64,000 nt of DNA from Bacillota bacterium (GCA_021797515.1 JAJZZP010000036.1:1-64000), one strand, 5' to 3'; counted from the stretch's first letter, positions 54,277 to 63,539 are shown. The notes: generated by a model not told the origin, from the sequence alone. Translations and numbers: made by a program.

Positions 54277-55786
54277 ATTTAGGCAGGAGGGACAAGCCAA
54301 AGTCGAATCCCATATGGTATCGCTTGACCTTCTGAGCAACCTGCACTGGTTGAAGGACTATCTCGGGTACAAAGAAACATTTGATCTTATTGTTCGTGAG
54401 TTTAAAATTGGGTCACGTAATGCCGCCTTGGTCTATATTGATTCCTTCGTGGACCAAACCGTGCTGACTTTAGTCATGGAAAAATTACTGGGAGCTCCTG
54501 AGGATTCGCTAGAGTGTCCCACGCTGCAAAAACTGCTCAATCGCCACGTGCCATTTATTGAAATTACGCCGGAAACAAAGCTGGAAGTCGCGTCGCAACA
54601 AATCTTATCTGGTCCCGCAGCACTAATAGTGGACGGCTTAAGCCATGTTATTGTTATGGATGTGCGGAAATATCCGGAACGGCAACCATCTGAACCTTCG
54701 TTAGAAAGAGTTTTACGGGGACCCCGCGATGGTTTTGTGGAAACCTTGGTGTTTAATACGATTTTGATTCGGCGTCGACTGCGCGATCCCAACTTGCGTA
54801 TTGAGATGTTGGAAGTTGGGAGACGGTCCCAGTCCGACGTGGCATTAATTTACATTAAGGACATTGCCAATGATTTTTTTATCCGGCAGGTCCGGCAACG
54901 GATTCGAGATATTGACGTTGATGCGCTGACTATGTCGGAAAAGGCGATTCAGGAATGGATTTTACATAAGCCTTGGTGGAATCCATGGCCTAACAGTCGG
55001 TTTACAGAACGCCCGGACGTGGCCGCCGAGCATTTGACTGAAGGGCATGTGCTGATCATGATTGATACATCACCCAATGCTATGATTCTGCCGGTCACGT
55101 TGTTTTCGTTTTTGCAATCGGTGGAGGAATATCATGAAGACGTGCTGATAGGTTCGTATCTAAAATGGGTCCGCTTTGTGGGGCTTCTATTTTCTTGGCT
55201 CGGCCCACCTCTGTGGTACGCATTTTTGGTGGCACATGTGGTGTTTCCCGGCCACTGGGTGATCTTGGAAACCCCGACAATCAAGGAGGTGCCGATTTTC
55301 TGGCAATTAGTGGGGGTGGAAATTGGAGTAGATTTGTTACGTTTGGCGCTCACATTTAGTCCCGATCCGCTAACCCAATCCATGGGGTTTTTTGGTGCGA
55401 TTTTGTTGGGTGATGTCGCGATTAAAGCCAAAATGATTGATGCTGAAGTGATGGTTTATGTGGCAATAGCTGCGGTTGGCACGTTTACTTCTCCCGATAT
55501 TGATTTTGGGATGGCTATTCGGCTATTGCGGGCGTTTCTGCTAATCCTTACCGGACTGGGAATCTGGTTTGGAGAAGTGTGGTGGGGATTTGGTGTTGGT
55601 GTGGCAATCCCCGTGCTGATTGCAGCAAACACTAATTCCTTTGGTATCCGCTATCTTTGGCCCATCTACCCCTTTAATGCCGATGCGTTAGGTAGCGAAC
55701 TTATCCGTAAGCCATTGAATCGCAAAGTAATGCGGCCGAGACTCACCTTGCCGCGAGATCGGACTCATCGACGGCCTAAGGTGTGA
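54266..55786 (+). CDS. spoVAF: SpoVAF/GerA-type spore germination protein
   Basis: This 506-residue protein resembles the GerA-A germinant receptor subunits: a large N-terminal domain with GPAALIVDGLSHVIVMDVRK, EPSLERVLRGPRDGFVETL and DVALIYIKDIAN, then about five hydrophobic stretches from VRFVGLLFSWLGPPLWYAFL onward. It is thought to speed germination by acting with the SpoVA channel. spoVAA and spoVAB are not present here. The ATG overlaps the end of spoVAEA. Confidence 0.92.
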   Translation: MKVKFRQEGQAKVESHMVSLDLLSNLHWLKDYLGYKETFDLIVREFKIGSRNAALVYIDSFVDQTVLTLVMEKLLGAPEDSLECPTLQKLLNRHVPFIEITPETKLEVASQQILSGPAALIVDGLSHVIVMDVRKYPERQPSEPSLERVLRGPRDGFVETLVFNTILIRRRLRDPNLRIEMLEVGRRSQSDVALIYIKDIANDFFIRQVRQRIRDIDVDALTMSEKAIQEWILHKPWWNPWPNSRFTERPDVAAEHLTEGHVLIMIDTSPNAMILPVTLFSFLQSVEEYHEDVLIGSYLKWVRFVGLLFSWLGPPLWYAFLVAHVVFPGHWVILETPTIKEVPIFWQLVGVEIGVDLLRLALTFSPDPLTQSMGFFGAILLGDVAIKAKMIDAEVMVYVAIAAVGTFTSPDIDFGMAIRLLRAFLLILTGLGIWFGEVWWGFGVGVAIPVLIAANTNSFGIRYLWPIYPFNADALGSELIRKPLNRKVMRPRLTLPRDRTHRRPKV

Positions 55787-55794
55787 GTTCGTTG

Positions 55795-55824
55795 TTGACC
55801 GCCAATTCTCCCCCATGCTAGGCT
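55795..55824 (+). promoter_or_regulatory. Candidate sigma-A promoter of lysA
   Basis: TTGACC at 55795-55800 and TAGGCT at 55819-55824 are 18 bp apart and sit 26 bases before the lysA start, making separate vegetative transcription of lysA plausible. Confidence 0.45.
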
Positions 55825-55850
55825 AGAAGGGCATAGGGAGGCACCAGTTT

Positions 55851-57170
55851 ATGAAACCTGATACATTTACGCTCGGCCAAAATCGACAGATATCAATTGG
55901 CGGCGTCACATTGGCTTATTTGGCGGAGAAATATGGAACCCCGCTTTACGTGTTAGATTATGAGACGATTGTGCGCCGTATTCGAGATTACAAAGATGCG
56001 TTAAATGAGTTGTGCTCGCCCGGACAAGCCTTTTATGCCGGCAAAGCTTTTCTCTGCCAAGCCATGGCAGGACTGTTGGACCAACACCAAATGGGTCTAG
56101 ATGTGGTATCTGGAGGCGAGTTATACACGGCATTACAGGCGGGGTTCACCCCGGAACGGATTATGTTCCATGGCAATGTCAAAACCCGCGAAGAAATTGC
56201 CTACGCCTTAACCGCGCAAGTGGGCCATATTGTCTGCGACTCGATGGATGAACTGGAACGCATTGAGGAGGAAGCGGCTCGTCTGGGGTGCCTGGCGCCA
56301 GTGTTGTTGCGGATAACCCCGGGAATAGAAGCGCACACCCATGAGTTTATCCGTACTGGACAATTCGATTCCAAGTTTGGATTTGGGTTGGCGGATGGCT
56401 TGGCAGACCGCGCAGTAGAACGAGCTTTGGACCTTGAACATGTGATGTTAAAAGGACTTCATGCGCATATCGGGTCCCAAATTCTCGAGGAAGACCCCTT
56501 TGTCATGAACACCGAAACTTTACTGCGCTATGGCCTTGACTGGAATCGTAGCCGCGGTTGGTGGCCAGAAGTGCTGAATATTGGAGGCGGCTTCGGGATT
56601 CGGTACCAGCCAGGGGATCATCCGCCGCGGTTGACCACTGTGGTCAGCGCGATTAATGAATTGCTGCTCCATTTAACGCCTAAAGAGCTCCCTGTTCCCA
56701 GGATCTTTATGGAACCCGGCCGCTCGATTATTGCGGAAGCTGGAGTTACCTTATACCGGGTATTGGTCAAAAAATCGGTTCCTGGAGGTAAGCACTACCT
56801 TGCAGTCGACGGAGGCATGGGAGACAATATCCGCCCAGCTTTGTATCAGGCGGAATACAGGGCGGCCATTGATGGCAAAGTGGACCGGGCCGACATGGAA
56901 ACGGTAACTGTTGCCGGGCGCTACTGCGAAACCGGTGACGTGCTAATGAAGGACATTACTCTGCCTGTGGCGGCGGTAGGGGATCTTCTGGTGGTGTTTG
57001 ACACCGGCGCGTACAATTATTCGATGGCATCCAACTACAATCGGGTTCCGAGGCCCGCAGTGGTATTGGTGCATCAAGGCCAGGACTATCTATGGGTTGC
57101 CCGTGAATCCTATCAAGATTTGATTCGCGCAGACAATCCGTATGCCATGACGGCAGCCGAGCATCGGTAA
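55851..57170 (+). CDS. lysA: Diaminopimelate decarboxylase
   Basis: LysA makes L-lysine from meso-diaminopimelate using PLP. The 439-residue protein has the PLP lysine in FYAGKAFLC (Lys65), glycine loop GGGFGIRYQPGD, phosphate/dimer site EPGRSIIAEAG and CETGDVL with the catalytic cysteine. Start ATG follows AGGGAGGCACC. The gene follows spoVAF as in Bacillus subtilis. Confidence 0.96.
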   Translation: MKPDTFTLGQNRQISIGGVTLAYLAEKYGTPLYVLDYETIVRRIRDYKDALNELCSPGQAFYAGKAFLCQAMAGLLDQHQMGLDVVSGGELYTALQAGFTPERIMFHGNVKTREEIAYALTAQVGHIVCDSMDELERIEEEAARLGCLAPVLLRITPGIEAHTHEFIRTGQFDSKFGFGLADGLADRAVERALDLEHVMLKGLHAHIGSQILEEDPFVMNTETLLRYGLDWNRSRGWWPEVLNIGGGFGIRYQPGDHPPRLTTVVSAINELLLHLTPKELPVPRIFMEPGRSIIAEAGVTLYRVLVKKSVPGGKHYLAVDGGMGDNIRPALYQAEYRAAIDGKVDRADMETVTVAGRYCETGDVLMKDITLPVAAVGDLLVVFDTGAYNYSMASNYNRVPRPAVVLVHQGQDYLWVARESYQDLIRADNPYAMTAAEHR

Positions 57171-57173
57171 CCA

Positions 57174-57845
57174 ATGGCAGAAATCGCGCAATCTATTAAT
57201 GATTTAGCAGAACGAGTGCGGCGGCATCCTGAACTGGCGTTGTCGCTTGAGGTGCTCGGCCTGGTGCGCCATTATCAGGCGCGGTGGAAAGAAGCGCATG
57301 ACTTGTTGGATGTTACCGATGAAGTGCCAGTTACCGCGTGGGTTGTGCGGAGAAAATCAGATATGCTGTTGCCCCGGCCCATTAACCAAGATGAGGGAGT
57401 CGTCAACGAATCGCCACGAGGAGACACCGCGTTTTGGCTTAACTCGGCAGTAGCAGCTCTTCAGGAACGATTTCAAATGGCAGCCCAAACCCACAAGCGG
57501 CCCCCCGCCATTGCCCCCAATCGGGTCACAGCGGTTAAGGATGCCACGCTACGGAAATTGGCTTGGTCGTGGCCCAAGGTAAAGCCGCCGGCGAGCCGCC
57601 CGGTTCAGATAATACATCCGGACCCGGATCCAATAGGGGATCGCCTGCGGCGGATTCGAGCCCACCTTCGAGGAGTGTCTTCACCGGTGGCGCTGACCGC
57701 TCTTATGGATTCCAATGCACCCCGGGAGACAGTGCTAACCTTTTCTGCAGTTGTTCAGTTGTGGCACCAAGATGAAATAGATGTGAGTCAAAGTGCCCCG
57801 TTTCAACCGGTGTGGATTGTGAGGAACAGTCGTCATGACGCATAA
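57174..57845 (+). CDS. scpA: Segregation and condensation protein A (divergent ScpA)
   Basis: The 223-residue protein is recognised mainly by its position before scpB and by its C-terminal winged helix, LTFSAVVQLWHQDEIDVSQS then FQPVWI, which in ScpA binds the SMC head. The N-terminal part lacks the usual opening FEGPLDLLLHLI and looks divergent (INDLAERVRRHPELALSLEV). It is shorter than the usual 240-260 residues. ScpA bridges the two SMC heads in chromosome condensation. It starts 4 bases after lysA and overlaps scpB by 11. Confidence 0.75.
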   Translation: MAEIAQSINDLAERVRRHPELALSLEVLGLVRHYQARWKEAHDLLDVTDEVPVTAWVVRRKSDMLLPRPINQDEGVVNESPRGDTAFWLNSAVAALQERFQMAAQTHKRPPAIAPNRVTAVKDATLRKLAWSWPKVKPPASRPVQIIHPDPDPIGDRLRRIRAHLRGVSSPVALTALMDSNAPRETVLTFSAVVQLWHQDEIDVSQSAPFQPVWIVRNSRHDA

Positions 57846-58365
57846 GCTTAGCCGAAAATTGGAAGCGATCCTGTTTCTGAATGGAGATCCGGTCCCCTTG
57901 AGCCAAATTGCAGCATGGCTTGATGTTGATGTGGATCAAGTACTAGCGGTTGGTCATGAATTAAACCAAGTGTTTGACAGCCACCACTCGGCGCTTTGGG
58001 TTCAGGTGGTGGGCGACGCCATGGCACTGGCTACCGATTCTGAACTAGACGCCTGGGTACGGGAACGAATGACCATTAAAACGGCTGAACCGCTATCTCA
58101 TGCAGCCTGGGAAGTGCTCTCAATCGTGGCCTACAAACAGCCAGTCACTCGGTTGGAAATTGAAGCCGTGCGCCAAGTGGGATCGGAGCGGGCTATCGAA
58201 ACCTTGGTGGTGCGTGGACTCATTGAAGAAATTGACCGCAAGGACACCCCTGGACGTCCAATCTTATATGGAACCACCCACTCTTTCCTGCTTGAATTTG
58301 GTTTGACGGATTTGTCCCAATTGCCTGCGCTTGATAATTCCCCTAACTTCCCCGGTATAAAATAG
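57835..58365 (+). CDS. scpB: Segregation and condensation protein B
   Basis: The 176-residue protein has two winged-helix domains. It begins KLEAILFLNGDPVPLSQIAA and ends with the conserved WEVLSIVAYKQPVTRLEIEA, VLRTLVVRGLIEE-like TLVVRGLIEEIDRKDTPGRP and YGTTHSFLLEFGL. ScpB dimers clasp ScpA in the SMC complex for chromosome segregation. Length is as usual. Confidence 0.93.
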   Translation: MTHKLSRKLEAILFLNGDPVPLSQIAAWLDVDVDQVLAVGHELNQVFDSHHSALWVQVVGDAMALATDSELDAWVRERMTIKTAEPLSHAAWEVLSIVAYKQPVTRLEIEAVRQVGSERAIETLVVRGLIEEIDRKDTPGRPILYGTTHSFLLEFGLTDLSQLPALDNSPNFPGIK

Positions 58366-58415
58366 TGGAAAAACACCCATCCTAAGGGGGAACATCCGGA
58401 AGGGGAACCTCATTC

Positions 58416-59003
58416 ATGGTTGCCATGGCAATATCTATCACTCTGACGTTGGCTTTAATCGGCGCCATTCTCATCCTTCTGAGGCAACCGCTAACCTTTC
58501 AAGTGTGGATACATGGCGGAGGCATCACCTGGGAGATGGGTTTTGCTATCCGCTGGCTTATTTTTGTTATGGGGGATTCCTGGCAAATACCGCGTTCCCC
58601 TGCAGCTCAAACCCAACCAGGGATGTCTTTTGACCCCAAACGTATCCGCAAGGGGTGGCATGTTCTCGGATGGTATCGGAGATTTGTGGAAGTGTTGTGG
58701 TGTCGATGTCAGGTGACAAATTTTTCAGTCCATGCCGAATTTGGATTGGGTGAGGCATCGGATACCGGATTAGTTTTCGGCATGGTGGTCGGTGGCATTG
58801 GATGGTGGCTTACGCACCGCATACAACCGCAAGCCATTACGCTGCCAGTAATGGATGTGGAACCAGCATGGGATCGTGCGGCCTTTTCCGGTCAACTGAG
58901 AGGGGAATTTAAGGTTGAGCCGCGCGCCATCTTGTTTTCACTCTTGACAAGTTTGGCGACTAAACAAGTTTTGGTTAATAAACAGGTATACAAGGAGGTT
59001 TAA
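58416..59003 (+). CDS. DUF2953-family membrane protein
   Basis: The 195-residue protein starts with a hydrophobic helix (ISITLTLALIGAILILL) and contains NFSVHAEFGLGEASDTGLVF followed by GMVVGGIGWWL, the DUF2953 pattern, then IQPQAITLPVMDVEPAWDRA and FSGQLRGEFKVEPRAIL. DUF2953 proteins are usually found upstream of ytfJ, as here (2 bases before), and function in the spore. The length is normal. Confidence 0.85.
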   Translation: MVAMAISITLTLALIGAILILLRQPLTFQVWIHGGGITWEMGFAIRWLIFVMGDSWQIPRSPAAQTQPGMSFDPKRIRKGWHVLGWYRRFVEVLWCRCQVTNFSVHAEFGLGEASDTGLVFGMVVGGIGWWLTHRIQPQAITLPVMDVEPAWDRAAFSGQLRGEFKVEPRAILFSLLTSLATKQVLVNKQVYKEV

Positions 59004-59005
59004 CT

Positions 59006-59455
59006 ATGGATACAGATGCAACGATGGCACACACCGGTAGTCATCCCATTGAGTCGCTGATGAAAACGGCGATGGAATCCATTAAAGGGATGATTGACGT
59101 AAATACGGTGGTTGGGGAAGCCGTTCAGACTCCGGATGGAGGGACCATTATTCCCATTTCTCGGGTGTCGTTTGGCTTTGCAGCTGGAGGCGGGGAATAT
59201 TGGAGTCGAGTGTCAGACTCTCCGGGCCATCCTTTTGGCGGTGGTAGCGGGGCAGGCGTTACGGTGCATCCGGTGGGTTTTTTGGTCGCTCATGGCGACA
59301 ATATTCGACTTTTGTCTGTGGAACGTGGAGATTTGGTCGATTCGATAGTGAACAATGCGTCGCAAATTATTGATCAGGTGCAGGGATGGGTAGCGCATCG
59401 TCAAGAATCGCATACCGATACTCCTACCATCATCGATCCGCATTCCTTGTCATAG
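59006..59455 (+). CDS. ytfJ: GerW/YtfJ family sporulation protein
   Basis: The 149-residue soluble protein has SLMKTAMESIKGMIDVNTVV-like start, GEAVQTPDGGTIIPISRVSF and the glycine-rich GFAAGGGEYWSR then GGGSGAGVTVHPVGFLV, the hallmarks of GerW/YtfJ, which is needed for L-alanine germination in Bacillus. AAGGAGG precedes the ATG by 5 bases. A terminator follows its stop codon. Confidence 0.94.
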   Translation: MDTDATMAHTGSHPIESLMKTAMESIKGMIDVNTVVGEAVQTPDGGTIIPISRVSFGFAAGGGEYWSRVSDSPGHPFGGGSGAGVTVHPVGFLVAHGDNIRLLSVERGDLVDSIVNNASQIIDQVQGWVAHRQESHTDTPTIIDPHSLS

Positions 59456-59461
59456 CAGACG

Positions 59462-59488
59462 AGGCGGTCTCTTAGGCGACCGCCTTTC
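59462..59488 (+). terminator. Intrinsic terminator after ytfJ
   Basis: AGGCGGTC and GACCGCCT form an 8-bp stem with an 8-base loop followed by TTT. It closes the sporulation block and precedes the end-joining operon. Confidence 0.75.
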
Positions 59489-59557
59489 GCCCAATATTTT
59501 CCGAAATAACTTTTTGCGTTTGGCACACCCTGAATGTAAGTGGGAAGGGGTGGTCAG

Positions 59558-60340
59558 GTGCGGAGCATGTATAAGGGTGTTTTGGGATTTGGACTGGTGT
59601 CGATTCCAATTCAGTTATACAAAGCCTTTGACGAGGAACGGATCGAAATGCACTGGGTGCATACCGTCTGCGGCACTCGAGTGCGTTATCAAAAAATCTG
59701 CCCTGTGTGCCAGGTTACATTAAGCTCCAAGGACATAACAAAGGCGGTCCCTTTGCCTGACGGGAGATACGTGCCTCTAACGTCAGAGTCCGAGCCGATA
59801 GCCGACCTCGACCATACGATTACCATTTTGAATTTTCACCCACTGCAAGATGTGGATCCGGTATTTTACCAACAATCATACTGGGTGAAGCCGCAAGCTG
59901 GAGGTCATAAACCGTACCGGCTACTCGTTGAGACCATGGATTCGGTGGGACAAGTGGCGTTAGCCCAGATGATGCTGCGCAGCAAGTCTCGTTTGGCGGT
60001 GGTTCGCCCTTTCAATCACACGGTACTGATGCTTCACGGGATGCACTATCCGGAGTCTTTGCGAACGGAAGGGGCTGAAATTGGTAGCCCCAGTGTCGCG
60101 ATTTCCGGTGCCGAGCGCGAGATGGCCATACGTCTGATTCAACAAATGACGGGTCCTTTCATTCCTGAGCAATATCCCAACCAAGAACGACAGCGATTGT
60201 TACAAGAAATTGAACGATTGATGCCTAGTGCCCGTACCCCGGAGTTGCCAAATCAGGCCTCCGAAGAAGTCTTGGATCTAATGGCTCAACTTAGGGAATC
60301 GATTGCCCGCAAAACCGGTAGTGGCCAAGGTGTGTCATGA
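59558..60340 (+). CDS. ku: Ku protein (non-homologous end joining)
   Basis: Ku rings onto DNA ends and recruits the ligase LigD. The protein from GTG 59558 begins VRSMYKGVLGFGLVSIPIQL, which parallels the canonical MRSIWKGxxxFGLVxIPV start, so I prefer it to the ATG at 59567; AAGGGG lies 7 bases upstream. Further signatures are MHWVHTVCGTRVRYQKICPV and VKPQAGGHKPYRLLVETMDS and a C-terminal extension. Length (260) is as in bacterial Ku. Its stop overlaps the ligase gene. Confidence 0.93.
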   Translation: MRSMYKGVLGFGLVSIPIQLYKAFDEERIEMHWVHTVCGTRVRYQKICPVCQVTLSSKDITKAVPLPDGRYVPLTSESEPIADLDHTITILNFHPLQDVDPVFYQQSYWVKPQAGGHKPYRLLVETMDSVGQVALAQMMLRSKSRLAVVRPFNHTVLMLHGMHYPESLRTEGAEIGSPSVAISGAEREMAIRLIQQMTGPFIPEQYPNQERQRLLQEIERLMPSARTPELPNQASEEVLDLMAQLRESIARKTGSGQGVS

Positions 60341-61182
60341 ATCGGGATCCCGCAGAATTCATTCCACCAATGCTGGGGGTGACTGCCAAGGCGCCGTTCG
60401 ATTCCGAAGACTGGTGGTTTGAAGTCAAATGGGACGGATTTCGTGCGATAATCAGCAATGTTCGCGAATTCAAGATGTTTTCTCGACGAGGTGACAATCT
60501 ACTGAAATGGTTTCCCGACCTGGCTCAGCTGAGTGAAATTCTCCCTCGGGGAACAGTTGTCGACGGCGAGGTAGTGGCATGGGATAATGGTGGTCCTTCG
60601 TTCACGGCGTTGCAAAGCCGCTGGCCGGTGCCGCATGTAGCCATCGCCTTTGATTGCCTGTTCAGTGAAGGGCAATGGCACTTGCACGAACCGTTTCACC
60701 GTCGCCGAGAATATCTGGAAAATTTGCCTATTCAAGCGCATTCCGCATTGGTAGTTTCCCAAGGCGTCACTGGCCATGGGATCGACCTTTTCCGGGCGGC
60801 GAGGGCGGCACAATTGGAAGGCGTCATGGCTAAACTTCACAGTAGCCGTTATTGGCCGGGTAAACGTGTTGAATATTGGCAAAAATTTTTATCTATGCGT
60901 CGCGACTGGTTTTTCGTATCCAGAATTGCCAAATTGTCCACAGGTCATTGGCAATGGGGGCTCGCCGAGGATCCGGACGGCCCCCTAGTTTCCAAGGTCA
61001 TGGCACCGGCCGATTGGAATCTAGAACCATTGGGCGGCAACCTACGCGCCCTGCGAGTGGAAGTAGAATACCGGGAGAGAACAAAGGGGGGACGACTACG
61101 CCATGCGCGTATACGGCGATGGCGATCAGATGGTGTGGAAGGGAATCACGGTGAAGCACCCCAACCGGATCGTCTATCCTGA
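60337..61182 (+). CDS. ligD: LigD-type ATP-dependent DNA ligase
   Basis: This 281-residue protein has the nucleotidyltransferase domain (motif I EVKWDGFR with the adenylated Lys31, motif III VDGEVVAWD, motif IV GVMAKLHSS, motif V region WQKFLSMR) and an OB-like C-terminal part (RVEVEYRERTKGGRLRHARI). It corresponds to the ligase portion of LigD, here a separate gene. It overlaps ku by 4 bases and the polymerase gene by about 80. Confidence 0.93.
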   Translation: MNRDPAEFIPPMLGVTAKAPFDSEDWWFEVKWDGFRAIISNVREFKMFSRRGDNLLKWFPDLAQLSEILPRGTVVDGEVVAWDNGGPSFTALQSRWPVPHVAIAFDCLFSEGQWHLHEPFHRRREYLENLPIQAHSALVVSQGVTGHGIDLFRAARAAQLEGVMAKLHSSRYWPGKRVEYWQKFLSMRRDWFFVSRIAKLSTGHWQWGLAEDPDGPLVSKVMAPADWNLEPLGGNLRALRVEVEYRERTKGGRLRHARIRRWRSDGVEGNHGEAPQPDRLS

Positions 61183-61960
61183 TCTGGGTCTGACACGGAT
61201 TGAGGTGATGACCTACTACGACGGTGTAGCAGACGTGATGATTCCGCACATGAGGGAGCGAGCGATCACTCTGAAACGCTGGACCGAAGATATTGTCGGT
61301 CCCGTGTTTTATCAAAAGCATTTCGCGAATCAACCGATTAGAATTGAACATTCTCATGAGTTGTTGCAATGGGTGGCGCTGGGCACCCTAGAATTCCACG
61401 TGCCATTGGGGCTCCTGGATCGTCCTCTCCAACATGATTGGGCTGTGCTGGATTTGGATCCTCCTCAAAACTGTCTGTGGTCAGAGGTGGCACAGGCAGC
61501 TCGTGCGGTAGCCGCGTTGTGGGAACATCTGGCAGTTCCCTTCATAATGAAAACGTCCGGTGGCAAAGGCGTACACTTTTATATTCCGATCGAACCTCAA
61601 GACCATCGATCCGTTGTGTATTGGATGAAGAGTTTGGCCACACTACTGGCAATCACATTCCCGGAATCCCTGACCGTGGAGCGATTAAAGGCCCGACGGA
61701 GGAACCGGATTTATCTTGATTATTTGCAAAATGGGTCTCAGCGCACCATGATCGGGGTCTATAGTATGCGGGCCACCCAGGCGGCTACTGTGTCCACACC
61801 GATACGTCTTGAGGAATTGGGATTTGAGCCCAGTTATTGGACGCCGGTTCGAGTACTGCCCCGAGTGGCTCAAGGGGACGATTTGTTTTGTGCCAAGACT
61901 CCCCGCTGCCGGTTGGAGGATGTGGTGGAGCGATATAACTTGCTACCAAACCTGAGGTGA
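61103..61960 (+). CDS. LigD-type polymerase/primase domain protein
   Basis: The 285-residue protein is the PolDom of LigD, which fills gaps at broken ends: KGITVKHPNRIVYPDLGLTR, the catalytic DLDPPQNC, MKTSGGKGVHFYIPI and IYLDYLQNGSQRTMIGVYSM carry its metal and nucleotide-binding motifs. The 80-base overlap with the ligase gene (an ATG at 61130 would cut it to about 53) indicates coupled expression. In many bacteria these domains are fused. Confidence 0.92.
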   Translation: MRVYGDGDQMVWKGITVKHPNRIVYPDLGLTRIEVMTYYDGVADVMIPHMRERAITLKRWTEDIVGPVFYQKHFANQPIRIEHSHELLQWVALGTLEFHVPLGLLDRPLQHDWAVLDLDPPQNCLWSEVAQAARAVAALWEHLAVPFIMKTSGGKGVHFYIPIEPQDHRSVVYWMKSLATLLAITFPESLTVERLKARRRNRIYLDYLQNGSQRTMIGVYSMRATQAATVSTPIRLEELGFEPSYWTPVRVLPRVAQGDDLFCAKTPRCRLEDVVERYNLLPNLR

Positions 61961-61964
61961 GCTC

Positions 61965-63539
61965 GTGATACAGGATGTGGATGAAATGGAAAGACTTCCA
62001 ATTGTACGCCTACAAGCATGGCCGCAACTGAAGTCTCATGTAGGGCGGGGGCTTGATGTCCATGACTATCAAATTGATAGTGTCTTAAAGGTCGTCAATC
62101 AACTGGACGGGCGTGCAATTTTAGCGGATGAAGTGGGATTAGGCAAAACTATTGAAGCGGGATTAATTATTGCCGAATTAAAAGCCAGGGGATTAATCGA
62201 GCAAGTTCTGATTTTAGTGCCGGCCGGTCTCATTAGCCAATGGATTTCCGAGTTGCAAGAGAAATTTGGATGGACCGCGATGAGAAGTCCTCATGATCGG
62301 GGATGGCTGTGGGTATTATCGATAGACAGTGCCAAGCGTGGATCCTTGTCACACCAGTTGCAATTTGTGACCTGGGACATGGTAATAGTCGATGAGGCTC
62401 ATCACTTAAAAAACAATCGCACCCAAAATTACGAGTTGGTTGCTGGGCTAAAGGCACGATATATGGTGTTGCTGACGGCCACCCCCATGGAAAACCAACT
62501 GACAGAACTCTATACCTTGGTGAATTTAGTTAAACCTGGATTGTTCGGACCTTACCTGAGATTTTATCGGCAATTTATTTTAGACAAGCGAACCCCGAAA
62601 AATGCTGAGGCCTTAAGGAAGTTATTGTCACAAGTCATGGTCCGCAACCAAAGACAGACCGTTGGCATCGACTTTGTATCCCGGGAGGTCACACTATGGC
62701 CGATTACGTTAAGTCAAAAAGAAAGATTGCTTTACGATGAATTGACGCGGGTGCTGCGCTATGAGTATCGTCATCGTGTGGGTCAGGACACGGTGCTGCC
62801 GCTAATTATGATGCAACGGGAAATTTGTTCCTCACCTCACTCCTTGGTCCCCACCTTAAAAAACGCGGAGTGGATGGGTTCGATCCGACAGGATTTGGTT
62901 GCACTGGCGGAATCCATAGAGGTTACTGCGAAAGCCGAGTCGGTTGCCCAGATGCTGCCCCATTTACCAGGACAAGTATTGATTTTTACCGAATATCGCG
63001 CCACACAAGATATGCTGGTCAATTACTTAAACACTATGGGATTTCCATCCAGGGCATTTCATGGAGGGCTAAGGGGGAAAGAACGAGACGCTCTGATTGA
63101 ATGGTTTCGCTCCCAACCTTCGGTTTTAGTATCGACGGAAGCGGGGGGACAGGGAATTAACCTGCAATTTTGTCATCAATTGATAAACTTCGACTTGCCT
63201 TGGAATCCCATGCGCATCGAACAGCGAATTGGGCGAGTGCACCGTATTGGGCAGCAGCATCCGGTGGAGATTTATAACCTGCTTACCGTGGAAACCGTAG
63301 AAGAAGATATTTTGCGACTGCTGCACGAAAAAATCGACCTGTTTCGACAGGTAGTGGGCGAACTTGACATCATATTACGCCACTTGGAAAAGCGGGGAAG
63401 TCTAGAAAGCCGACTTCTAGATATTTTCTTCTGGGAAGACGACCGATCAGAGATCGAAGCGCGATTGGATGCTTTGGGCAATGAATTTATTGCGGTTCGT
63501 AAACGATTAATCTGGCCGTCTTCGAAACCCGGACTGTAG
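61965..63539 (+). CDS. SNF2-family helicase (YqhH/RapA-like)
   Basis: The 524-residue ATPase has SNF2 motifs: DEVGLGKT (Walker A, 55-62), VDEAHHLKN (DEAH), LLTATPMENQLTELYTLVNL, LIFTEYRATQDMLV and GGQGINLQFCHQLINFDLPW with MRIEQRIGRVHRIGQ. It moves along double-stranded DNA and may clear proteins from ends or RNA polymerase; a YqhH-like gene is known in Bacillus. Start GTG 61965 follows TGAGGTGAG. It is 4 bases after the polymerase gene, so it is part of the same operon. Confidence 0.92.
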   Translation: MIQDVDEMERLPIVRLQAWPQLKSHVGRGLDVHDYQIDSVLKVVNQLDGRAILADEVGLGKTIEAGLIIAELKARGLIEQVLILVPAGLISQWISELQEKFGWTAMRSPHDRGWLWVLSIDSAKRGSLSHQLQFVTWDMVIVDEAHHLKNNRTQNYELVAGLKARYMVLLTATPMENQLTELYTLVNLVKPGLFGPYLRFYRQFILDKRTPKNAEALRKLLSQVMVRNQRQTVGIDFVSREVTLWPITLSQKERLLYDELTRVLRYEYRHRVGQDTVLPLIMMQREICSSPHSLVPTLKNAEWMGSIRQDLVALAESIEVTAKAESVAQMLPHLPGQVLIFTEYRATQDMLVNYLNTMGFPSRAFHGGLRGKERDALIEWFRSQPSVLVSTEAGGQGINLQFCHQLINFDLPWNPMRIEQRIGRVHRIGQQHPVEIYNLLTVETVEEDILRLLHEKIDLFRQVVGELDIILRHLEKRGSLESRLLDIFFWEDDRSEIEARLDALGNEFIAVRKRLIWPSSKPGL

